Source: Luidia sarsii
Taxonomy: Eukaryota; Echinodermata; Asteroidea; Paxillosida; Luidiidae
Assembly: GCA_949987565.1 (NCBI GenBank)
Contig: OX465114.1
Location: forward strand, 8,623,243 to 8,687,242
Direction: 5' to 3'
DNA: 64,000 nucleotides
A program made the translations under genes and the position numbers. The notes under the pieces are model-generated. The model was not told the DNA's origin and did no database searches. It saw only the letters and a program-made list of their open reading frames with translations. Below, in pieces: positions 54,270 through 64,000 of this stretch. How positions within the stretch are numbered: the stretch's first letter is position 1; every line of letters starts with the position of its first letter.

Positions 54270-54829
54270 GTGAGTTTCCGCATGGGTTTCCGTGACAACG
54301 TGCAAATGGCCGCTGCCCTTTTTCACCGCCACCCATCAGTCATGTACGATCGTGCGCTTAACAGATGGTCGACCTTTGTGTGTGTGTGCGATCGATGATC
54401 AGGAAAACAAAAATTACAGAAAATATTATTATTATTTTTTTTTTTTGTGGGGGGGGGGGGGGGGGGCTTGCTTTGGGACTCTTGGTGTTTGGGAAGGACA
54501 TGATGGTTTTTGGTGATGAGCGTGTTTGTATCAGGGGGATGTGTTTAGGCTAGGTCCTCGCAAATAACCGTATGGCATCCTACGAAATACCATGGGAGGT
54601 GGCCCATGAATGCGCGTCGCAGAATTAGAAAAGGAAAAGGAAATGAGAATCCAGCCGCCAATGTCTTTACAGGCTGTTGTGTGTCCATGCCTATCCGTCT
54701 GTGGCGGGCAACAAGGACAGGGTCTATGACGCAAGGCCAAGGGTGTCTTCTTCATAGAGCTGCTTGAACACACATAATATCATGCTTAATACATGTAATT
54801 GGGGGGAGGCTCGCTCGATAAAAATTGAC

Positions 54830-55560
54830 TTCTCTATTGGTATTGGTATCGGAATCGGTATTAATATTGGTATTTGTATTGGTATCGGTATTGATATTGG
54901 TATTGGTATTGGTATAGATATTGGTATTGGTATTGATATTGATGTTGATATTGGTATTGGTATTGGTATTGGTATTGGTATTGGTATTGGTATTGGTATT
55001 GGTATTGGTATCGATATCAGTATCGGTATCTGTATTGGTATCGGTATCGGAATCAGTATTGTATTGGTATTGGTATTGGTATTGGTATCGATATCGGTAT
55101 CGGTATCTGTATTGGTATCGGTATTGGTATTGGTATTGGTATTGGTATTGGTATCGGAATCGATATTCATATTGGTATTTGTATTGTTATTGATATTGGT
55201 ATTGGTATTGTATTGGTATTGATACTGGTATTGGTATTGGTATTGGTATCGATATTGGTATTGTATCTGTATTGGTATCGGTATTGGTATTGGTATTGGT
55301 ATTGGTATTGGTATTGGTATTGGTATTGGTATTGGTATTGGTATCTGTATTGGTATTGGCATCAGTATTGATATTGGTATTGGTATCTGTATTGGTATTG
55401 GTATCAATATTGGTATCAGTATTGATATTGGTATTGGTATTGGTATTGGTATCGGTAGTGGTATCGGTATTGGTCTTGGTATTGGTATTGGTATTGGTAT
55501 CGGTATCAGTATTGGTATTGGAATTTGGTATCGATATCGGTATCGCTATGTGTATTGGTT
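54830..55560. repeat. ATTGGT hexanucleotide repeat
   Basis: Units of attggt and variants (atcggt, attgat, atctgt) run for about 730 bases. The translated Ile-Gly, Val-Leu and Pro-Ile frames are artefacts. Confidence 0.95.
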
Positions 55561-57270
55561 TAATGCACTCTTTTGTTTAGAGTTACTAATTAAAAGAATG
55601 TTACAATGTAAAAAACTAAACATATTAAAAAGCATGCAACAATTTTGCATCTGCACTAGAAAGCAGAGGAGTTGTACTTGTAGGTTCGAGCCCTGAAGCA
55701 CCGTACCGGTATCGTTCAAAGCGCCTAACGCTATTGACCCTCAGTAAACCCTCATAATTATTTTTGAGCACAACAGATTTCCCAAGCCGAATTAGCACTG
55801 TGAGATTAGCCCACGGGTCTTTGTACAGCATCCACATTTGTTTTTTTGAGGGGGAAGAAACTTGAGACTTAGACTTGAGAGGCTGTGGAACACCGCTCCT
55901 GTGCCAAGGACTGGCTTCTGGGAATTCTCTTGTAGATTATCGATATCAGCCAAACGAGGCAGCAGCTCTTGCTGATTGCTGGCCCGGGACCGGATCATAA
56001 CTTTGTGGAAGATTTAGGAGCCCTAGTTTATCTAGATGAAAAAGAATAAACAAAATCCAATCCCGCCCTCTTATAACATACTTGGGATTCTCAAGGCCAA
56101 GCACTTTCATCCTAGAAAGACCTTCCTCAGAGATACCGGTAAAAAGACAGTACGGATCTCAGCAGAACATCTCTCTGAAGCTGTGTTTCCATCGGACTTC
56201 AAAGAAAATTGGAAATTTAACCCAGACAGTGTTTCAATTTCCGATTGGTTAAAATCTTAAATCTGCCTCTCCTACCTGGATATTTTGGGGAATTCTAGCC
56301 GCGGAGGTGGTTGAAGTGCCCGGCTGGCGAATATGGCGTGACCATTGAGGTTGCATGCTGACCTGAATAGCCCGCGAAATGAAAACCACTCCTGGCTGCC
56401 TCCTGGAGGAGTTTGATCGTAGTGCGTGCCGTGCATGCAGAAACCAGTGTGGTATTACGGCACTACGCGGGCCTGACGTTTGACCGAACGCGGTTTTTGA
56501 CCGAGACGCGTTTTGCCGAGTGGCACATTTCCGCCGGACTGAAACGACTCGGTTGTAGTTGCCCTGTCATTTTTTTTTTACTGAGCAGAGGTTGGCCGGT
56601 CAAAAGTAACCATCGGACTCGGTTAAAGTAACCGAGAGGAAAGTTGACTGGGTCATTTCCGCTAGACTTAAAATGGGAGGAGTAACCATCGTCTCAGCGA
56701 GTTCAACCAAAGGTCCTGCTAGGAACGAAACGTCTCTTTGACAAAGGTCCTGCTAGGATCGAAACGTCAGGCCCTCTAGCTTTCTAAGTTACTTTATAAG
56801 TACGTAGACACGATACCTGTACTTTCACCCCACCCCCCCCCCTTGCCTAAAAACGGTCTCAGCATTTTCTAAGCAGGATACTGCATTCTTCGCTCAAGGT
56901 TTATTCTCCGGTCGTCTGTTTTGCTCCTCAGCCCGCAAGTTGTTTAGTTCCATACGGTGTGGAATTTCACTCTGACCGATCGGACGAAGAAAAAATGATT
57001 AAAAATGAGGGAAAAAAAGGCTGCCAGGCAAACGTGAGAGGAGACATCGAGGAGTGGTTGCTAGGTAACGGCCTGCATCCTAGACGCTGGCATTGGCAGG
57101 AGTAATTCAATCCGAACGTCTCATTGGGATTTTTCAAGGAAAAGAAAAATGCAAATTAGCTGAATCGTTGTTTGTTTGCGTTTGCAGACGGCAGTCCCAA
57201 TTTCTAATCTGTCACGGGAGTGACATTCTTTTGTGAGTGGCTTTATAGCTGAAATTGTGACAAAAGAGGG
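55561..57270 (+). other. intron stretch with family C fragments
   Basis: Two family C end fragments lie side by side at 56705-56780 (ggtcctgctaggaacgaaac and ggtcctgctaggatcgaaac). Nothing coding was recognised. Confidence 0.5.
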
Positions 57271-57275
57271 AACAG

Positions 57276-57470
57276 ACTGGGAACTTTTAAATAATTTTGA
57301 AACAAATAATTGAAAAATTGGCAAAGAAAACTTTGACTGGACCGGGACTTGAACCTGAGACCTGGATTAACGTACCGGTACCAGTGCTCTTCCTTCGGAG
57401 CTACATGTATCCAGCCCTTAGATGGTGGCCTCCCAAATAGTCAACTAGTCATTGCCGGGGTGGGAGCATT
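57276..57470 (-). mobile_element. tRNA-derived SINE, family 1, well preserved
   Basis: On the minus strand: caatgactagttgactattt, a tRNA-like head with an inserted taccggtac, a B-box-like ggttcaagtcccgg, and the tail agttttctttgccaattttt. It shows the full family order of leader, head and tail. Confidence 0.75.
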
Positions 57471-57479
57471 TCGAGAAAA

Positions 57480-58400
57480 TGGCCAAAAAAAACCCTGGAA
57501 TTTATGTCTTCTGAAGAATCGGTACCTAAGTTTTCTGTTTTCCAAAGATTTGTAATCTGAACTTGAAGTTTCCTATTTTCTAAAGAACTGAAACTCATTC
57601 ATGCACGGAATTTTCCTAGCAGATTGTTTAAGCGCATGCATCATGACCGTTTTCAAAGACTGAAAAATTCCCTTCCAGAACCCAATCTGCGTCGCGGTAT
57701 GAACTTGCCCAACTGTTAGAATTGTGAAATGGAAGTGCTACCGGTACTTGTGAGGAGATATGATGTTACTGGTGTCTGTAGGTTGTTTTTTTCATCAAGA
57801 TCCGTCCAGTCTGCGTATTTCTCTCCCACCGCAGAGGACTAAGGTGGATGTCAGATACCAGCTTGCCTGTGCATTTTGTCGACTTGCACTTAACGCGGCC
57901 GGGTATTTGATTAGGGCAGTGGAAATTTGATATAGACAACGCTAATCCTGCGCGGAGTTGTTTGGTTTGCGCGCGACGGTGCGGGATGGGGGAGGGAGGG
58001 ATAGCTTCTTCGGTGATTTGAAGAAACTGGAGAGAGCGAGAGGAGGAGGAGGAGGAGGATTGGGAGGGGAGGGGAGTGTGCGGAGATTTTCCCCAAATTT
58101 AAAGGTCAGATGTGATCCTAGAGGCTTGTAATTGCAGGCTTAGGAGACGGGATGCACCCCTCTTTGACTAGTAGCTAGTCAGGCTCCTTTATTTGATTAG
58201 AATGTGATGGCGGGTTGGGTTTTTTTTTTTCTTAAAGTGTTCCGGTCTGAGTTAAGAGCGGAAGCGGCTGAACACACCTTGTGTATGCAGAGATGCAGAG
58301 ATGAGAGAGACAGATAGGCATAGACTAGACCGAAATACAGAGAAAGAAGCATATACAAAGAGGCATACGTTGGAAGACTGGCAGAGACATAGAGGTGGAG
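57480..58400 (+). other. intron stretch without recognised features
   Basis: Nothing coding recognised; a short (GGA)n run lies near 58043. Confidence 0.5.
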
Positions 58401-58404
58401 AGAG

Positions 58405-60700
58405 CATGAGACTGACACAGAGACGGACAGAGGCTGAGACTGACACAGAGACAGACATAGAGCCTGAGACTGACACAGAGACAGACAGAGAGGCTGAGAC
58501 TGACACAGAGACAGACAGAGAGCCTGAGACTGACACAGAGACAGACAGAGAGGCTGAGACTGACACAGAGACAGACATAGAGCCTGAGACTGACACAGAG
58601 ACAGACAGAGAGCCTGGGACTTTCACAGAGACAGACAGAGAGGCTGAATCTGACACAGAGACAGACAGAGAGCCTGAGACTGACACAGAGACAGACAGAG
58701 AGCCTGAGACTGACACAGAGACAGACAGAGAGCCTGAGACTGACACAGAGACAGACAGAGAGGCTGAGTCTGACACAGAGACAGACAGAGAGCCTGAGAC
58801 TCACACAGAGACAGACAGAGAGCCTGAGACTCACACAGAGACAGACAGAGAGCCTGAGACTCACACAGAGACAGACAGAGAGCCTGAGACTCACACAGAG
58901 ACAGACAGAGAGCCTGAGACTCACACAGAGACAGACAGAGAGCCTGAGACTGACACAGAGACAGACAGAGAGCCTGAGACTGACACAGAGACAGACAGAG
59001 AGCCTGAGACTCACACAGAGACAGACAGAGAGCCCGAGACTGACACAGAGACAGACAGAGAGCATGAGACTGACACAGAGACAGACAGAGAGCCTGAGAC
59101 TGACACAGAGACAGACAGAGAGGCTGAGTCTGACACAGAGACAGACAGAGAGGCTGAGACTGACACAGAGACAGACAGAGAGCCTGAGACTGACACAGAG
59201 ACAGACAGAGAGCCTGAGACTCACACAGAGACAGACATAGAGCCTGAGACTCACACAGAGACAGACAGAGAGCCTGAGACTGACACAGAGACAGACAGAG
59301 AGGCTGAGACTCACACAGAGACAGACATAGAGCCTGAGACTCACACAGAGACAGACAGAGAGCCTGAGACTGACACAGAGACAGACAGAGAGGCTGAGTC
59401 TGACACAGAGACAGACAGAGAGCCTGAGACTCACACAGAGACAGACAGAGAGGCTGAGACTGACACAGAGACAGACAGAGAGGCTGAGACTGACACAGAG
59501 ACAGACAGAGAGCCTGAGACTGACACAGAGACAGACAGAGAGGCTGAGACTGACACAGAGACAGACAGAGAGCCTGAGACTGACACAGAGACAGACAGAG
59601 AGCCTGAGACTGACACAGAGACAGACAGAGAGCCTGAGACTGACACAGAGACAGACAGAGAGGCTGAGACTGACACAGAGACAGACAGAGAGCCTGAGAC
59701 TGACACAGACAGACATAGAGCCTGAGACTCACACAGAGACAGACAGAGAGCCTGAGACTGACACAGAGACAGACAGAGAGCCTGAGACTGACACAGAGAC
59801 AGACATAGAGCCTGAGACTCACACAGAGACAGACAGAGAGCCTGAGACTGACACAGAGACAGACAGAGAGCCTGAGACTGACACAGAGACAGACAGAGAG
59901 CCTGAGACTGACACAGAGACAGACAGAGAGCCTGAGACTGACACAGAGACAGACAGAGAGCCTGAGACTGACACAGAGACAGACAGAGAGCCTGAGACTC
60001 ACACAGAGACAGACAGAGAGCCTGAGACTGACACAGAGACAGACAGAGAGGCTGAGACTGACACAGAGACAGACAGAGAGCCTGAGACTGACACAGAGAC
60101 AGACAGAGAGCCTGAGACTCACACAGAGAGGCTGAGACTCACACAGAGACAGACACAGAGCCCGAGACTGACACAGAGACAGACACAGAGCCCGAGACTG
60201 ACACAGAGACAGACAGAGAGCCTGAGACTCACACAGAGACAGACAGAGAGCCTGAGACTTTCACAGAGACAGACAGAGAGGCTGAGTCTGACACAGAGAC
60301 AGACAGAGAGGCTGAGACTGACACAGAGACAGACAGAGAGGCTGAGAGAGATAGAAGAGACAGACAAAGAGGCTGAGAGAGATAGAAGAGACAGACAGAG
60401 AGGCTGAGACTTTCACAGAGACAGACAGAGAGCCTGAGACTTTCACAGAGACAGACAGAGAGGCTGAGAGAGATAGAAGAGACAGACAAAGAGGCTGAGA
60501 GAGATAGAAGAGACAGACAGAGAGGCTGAGACTTTTACAGAGACTGACAGAGAGGCTGAGAGAGATAGAAGAGACAGACAAAGAGGCTGAGAGAGATAGA
60601 AGAGACAGACAGAGAGGCTGAGACTTTCACAGAGACAGACAGAGAGGCTGAGAGAGATAGAAGAGACAGAGAGGCTGACAGAGCACACAGACAGACACAC
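58405..60700. repeat. 30-bp satellite-like array, about 65-70 copies
   Basis: The main unit is cctgagactgacacagagac agacagagag, with variants differing at one or two bases (ggctgag, tcacacag, cagacatag). From about 60340 it grades into a variant with agatagaagagacagacaaa. Because 30 is a multiple of three, frames near 500 codons stay open on both strands; none has features of a real protein. Confidence 0.95.
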
Positions 60701-60899
60701 AGTGAGGTAAGGATAGACAGAGAGACGTAGAGATGGAGAGAGCCTGAGAGTAACACAGAGACAGAGAGACAGTGAGGCTGAGAGAGAACAGACAGAGAGA
60801 GAGACACACACACACAGGGACAGACAGACCGAGGGCAGGAAGAGACGGAGAGACAAAGGCAGAGAGACCGAGACAGGCAAAGAGAGACAGGATTACAAA

Positions 60900-62860
60900 G
60901 ATATGTAAATTGTTAAGGCATCCATGTGTTGGCTAAACTACATTGAGCAGACCAGATCCACAATAGGCAGACTGCACTCAAGCAACCTGATCGCAGTGCG
61001 TGTGTCAGTCTGTATTGTAGGGCCCTTTTTCAACCGCATTGACCTCGTGTGAAACTCAAAGCTGGGTATCTGTAGAAGGAAAAAGGTTTGCCCACCCCTG
61101 AGCTGAATCACAAGGGAAGGAAGAGAGGACAATATGCTGCACCATTGTAAGGCAGTCTTAACATTTTTTTATTTTTTTGGCAAGGGGGAAAGCAAAATTT
61201 TCAAGAGGATCTGAAAATCATCGAAAAGCCACTGACCGGATGATGCTACAAACCTTCACGACAAAAATGCTCTTCTTAAGACGCGTATCGTGTTTACCGA
61301 GTCGTTTTGAGTGCGCCTGGCATCACGACAAACCTTTTTTGGGGGGCAGATTTTTTGGGGGGATGCGTTTATTTTTTGAACGAGAGGGAGGGGTGCCATG
61401 TCGGTTTCTACTTCATCTCTTTGAAGAATTCTTGTGTCTTTGAAGAGAATTTTGGCCGTAGTCAGCCGTTGTTGCCCATTGTTTGCCCAAGTGCTCGCCA
61501 TTGTGCAGCTTGCGCAGATGCGAGCCTGTCTCCGTGACAACGGGAGTGCGTTGCCGAGGTCGGTTTTTGTTTTTATGGTTTTGTTTCCATTGAGGCGGGC
61601 TGTATCAGTGAGCGCTACCACCAACTTTAAACACACTAAGGGGGACTACTGATGTCGATAAATGCGCGGGGTTTTTTTTCCTTCTCTTTTTCTAAGAAAC
61701 GTGCTACTATAAAGGATGGAGCGCGGAGCGTGCTCAGCCTTGTGAGTCAGAGCGCGCTAAGTCACTCAGTTTGACCGGGCGCATGACAGGCTCAGCTCCA
61801 AGACTTTCGAGGGGACCCCAAACTGAGGGGGAGGAGGGAAAAGGCGTGGGAAACTGCACAGCTCTGTGACTCTCACTGCGTACTTCTCGTACGTGCCGTC
61901 CGCCTAACGGGGAGCAAGTTGGGCATTTAATGAGTGCATTGTCAATCAAGACATCTTTTTTTGGTAGTTACTTTAAGTCAAAGCCCCGTCTTCCTTCTCC
62001 TCTCCCAATGAGACTGAGTCCTTTTTATCTCACTTGGTCTCACTGTTGATTGATGCAAGCAGTTTGTGTAGCAGACAAATTTTGAGTTGCATCTTAAAAG
62101 GGGGGGGGACATACATGTACATATACAGTGGAACGTCGCTATAACGAACATCCCAGGATCCATGAACATCGGATTCAAATCATGTATACTGGGATACCAC
62201 GTTGCGTCGTGGATATATCATGATGTTTTGCGTCGAGGAGAATGTAATTCCTAGAGGGTTTGCCCTGCTGGATGTAATAACCACTGAATGATCATGTTAT
62301 ATCTTTTAAACAGGCTATCAATTAAGAATTAGAGTTTTGGGAGAAAAGTCCGGAGTTGGGGAATATCCATCTCAGCCAGGGAGCATAGGGGTGTTCAGCC
62401 TCGGACATTACTGGCTGATGTGAGAGCAGGATGCCTTGCCAAGAGCGGAGCATGTCCCTGAGTACATGTAGCTACATGTACATGGCTTCAGATCAGCCGC
62501 ACTATAAAACCTTTGAAAGACCCCCCCCCCCTTCACCCCCTTCCCAAAAAGGAGGCCGCTCATTGTCAAGTGAAAGCGTTAAACTCTTTCCTCAGCTTCG
62601 TCCCCTGTGGTAGTTCCTCCTTTGCCCGCGAGAAGTGACGTTGGGAATCTGTTTGAGGGGGGGGGGGGCGAATGGGAGGTGTGTTGATTGGGGATAGGGG
62701 AAACTCGTCGTCAGTGACTCACCCAAATCTTTATAGAATTAAGAACCATCCAGGAGGGTTAATGGCTATGATACGGCAGCTGGTATTTCACCCTCGATTA
62801 GGCAAAGAGGAATTTCTTTCATTCAGAGGAGAGTGATTGCTGTTTCAGACCCATCCTTTT
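60900..62860 (+). other. intron stretch without recognised genes
   Basis: A fragment of SINE family 2 lies at about 62205-62300 (atatcatgatgttttgcgtc). A tataaa motif at 61709 was noted but not called. Confidence 0.5.
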
Positions 62861-62861
62861 T

Positions 62862-63245
62862 GTTTGTGGCTTTTGAGACAGACAAACAGACAGACAGACC
62901 AACAGACAGCTAAACAGACAGACAGACAGACAGAGCCATCCTTTTTGTTTGTGGCTTTTGAGACAGACCAACAGACAGCTAGACAGACAGACAGACAGAC
63001 AGACAGAGCCATCCTTTTTGTTTGTGGCTTTTGAGACAGACAGACAGACAGACCGACAGACAGCTAAACAGACAGACAGACATGCCATCCTTTTTGTTTG
63101 TGGCTTTTGAGACACAGACAGACAGACCGACAGACAGCTAAACAGACAGATAGACAGAGCCATCCTTTTTGTTTGTGGCTTTTGAGACAGACAGACAGAC
63201 AGACAGACCGGCAGACAGCTAGACAGACATACAGACAGAGCCATT
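62862..63245. repeat. tandem repeat of about 75 bp, five copies
   Basis: Each copy joins agccatcctttttgtttgtg then gcttttgagacagac to a variable (GACA)n run with a gacagcta motif. Copy length differs by the GACA count. Confidence 0.9.
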
Positions 63246-64000
63246 GCATCTTTCCTGATTCCCCATCTCATACCCATGCCCTCTAAGATTTGGTTGAGTT
63301 TTGCCCCGATAACGGCAATTTCTTTTGAAATTAGAAATAAATAAAAAAACTCATTTCCAATGCACAGTGTTTTCAGGCAGCACTGCGCTCTTCACAAATG
63401 TCCAGAATCAAGAATGAGAGCTTTGTTTTGTGAATAACCAATCAAGCCCCTTTCCTCTCCAATTCAGTTGAGTCTGACCCCGATACATTCGCCGATTTGT
63501 TTTTGGAATAGCGAATCTCATTTAAAATTCCCGGCGTTTCAAGGCAGTGCAGCGCTCTTCTTAAAAGTCCCCAGGTAAAAAACAAGAAAGAAGAAAAGTC
63601 ATTCTCATTTGCTGAATTCCCTTGTCAAATGCTCAGGGGCGCATCTGTGAAGTGTGTTGGTACAGCTGGTTCTACAGTAGGAAAGAAAGGTGGTCAGTGC
63701 TGAGGGTTTTGGGGGGCTTTTTTTTTTCCTGCTTCTTCTTCTTCTTCTTCTTCTTCTTTTCACCTTATCTTGATGGCTCAAACCCGTGGCATTTGATGGC
63801 TTTTTTTTATGGGGGGGGAGAAACAACATGATCCGGGAAGCGGCCGCGATTTGTAGAGAAAACCCGCCCTTGAGCAGTTCTGGGCATCGTATGACCGCTG
63901 CCGAGACGACCACCGTCGCAGCGCAGCCGTTTCCTGCCCTCTTGAAACGGCCCTCGCAAAGTCAGTGGATACGCCGTCCCTGTAAATGCTCTTTTCTTTT
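63246..64000 (+). other. intron stretch at window end
   Basis: Two related blocks (ggcagcactgcgctcttcac near 63378 and ggcagtgcagcgctcttctt near 63542) suggest an old duplication. A (CTT)n run lies near 63733-63758. Confidence 0.5.

Larger units (their letters stand above)
42754..64000 (+). other. DMD: dystrophin intron continuing past the window end (human intron 42 position)
   Basis: No exon matching human exon 43 or later was found in the last 21 kb, so this appears to be one intron that runs off the window. It is dominated by simple repeats, SINEs and MITEs. One CpG-rich promoter-like stretch is described separately. Confidence 0.6.

Noticed and set aside
58301..60122. Open frames of 463 to 499 codons on both strands
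   Set aside because: They are translations of the 30-bp array; there is no domain, signal peptide or splice context.
61705..61745. tataaa followed by a short ATG frame and gtgagt
   Set aside because: The TATA-like motif lies only a few bases before the ATG, which leaves no room for a transcription start; judged a chance cluster.

Overview
The window is animal genomic DNA. Its main content is an internal stretch of a dystrophin gene on the + strand: five phase-0 exons with GT/AG borders (901-1044, 1964-2122, 4376-5842, 6526-6819, 42298-42753). They align one after another with the central spectrin-repeat rod of vertebrate dystrophin, about human exons 36 to 42, compared from memory. Neither end of the gene is in the window. 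The very large introns, the many short inverted-repeat DNA elements, the tRNA-derived SINEs, the frequent acatgt runs and an expanded immunoglobulin receptor family suggest a marine invertebrate deuterostome (echinoderm, hemichordate or cephalochordate). The species cannot be fixed from the sequence alone.

The exon matching human exon 38 is about 1.34 kb longer than its vertebrate counterpart. It adds about 300 residues of Glu/Arg/Lys hexapeptide repeats, predicted to form a long charged helix, and then an acidic Ser-rich linker, before the conserved spectrin segment resumes. The next two exons each cover what are two exons in human.

The 35.5 kb intron 6820-42297 contains three intronless antisense genes of one family. 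Each encodes a signal peptide, three Ig domains and one transmembrane helix. IgA (16861-18624) has a long tyrosine-motif tail. IgB (23219-24814) comes from a tandem duplication of the IgA block; its tail is partly read in another frame and is cut short at the duplication breakpoint. IgC (28302-32228) is a divergent relative with a mucin-like stalk of about 900 residues built from 10-residue repeats, and a short tail ending in a PDZ-ligand-like motif. No functional link between these receptors and dystrophin is visible; they simply sit inside its intron.

The rest is intronic repeat DNA: minisatellites (42, 33, 30, 29 and about 122 bp units), hexanucleotide tracts, several MITE and foldback families (one with TTAA target sites, several nested in each other), and two tRNA-like SINE families. 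Two places look like candidate alternative first exons (39761-39847, and 53940-54269), both speculative. Most long open frames in the window are by-products of tandem repeats whose unit is a multiple of three. All comparisons were made by eye.
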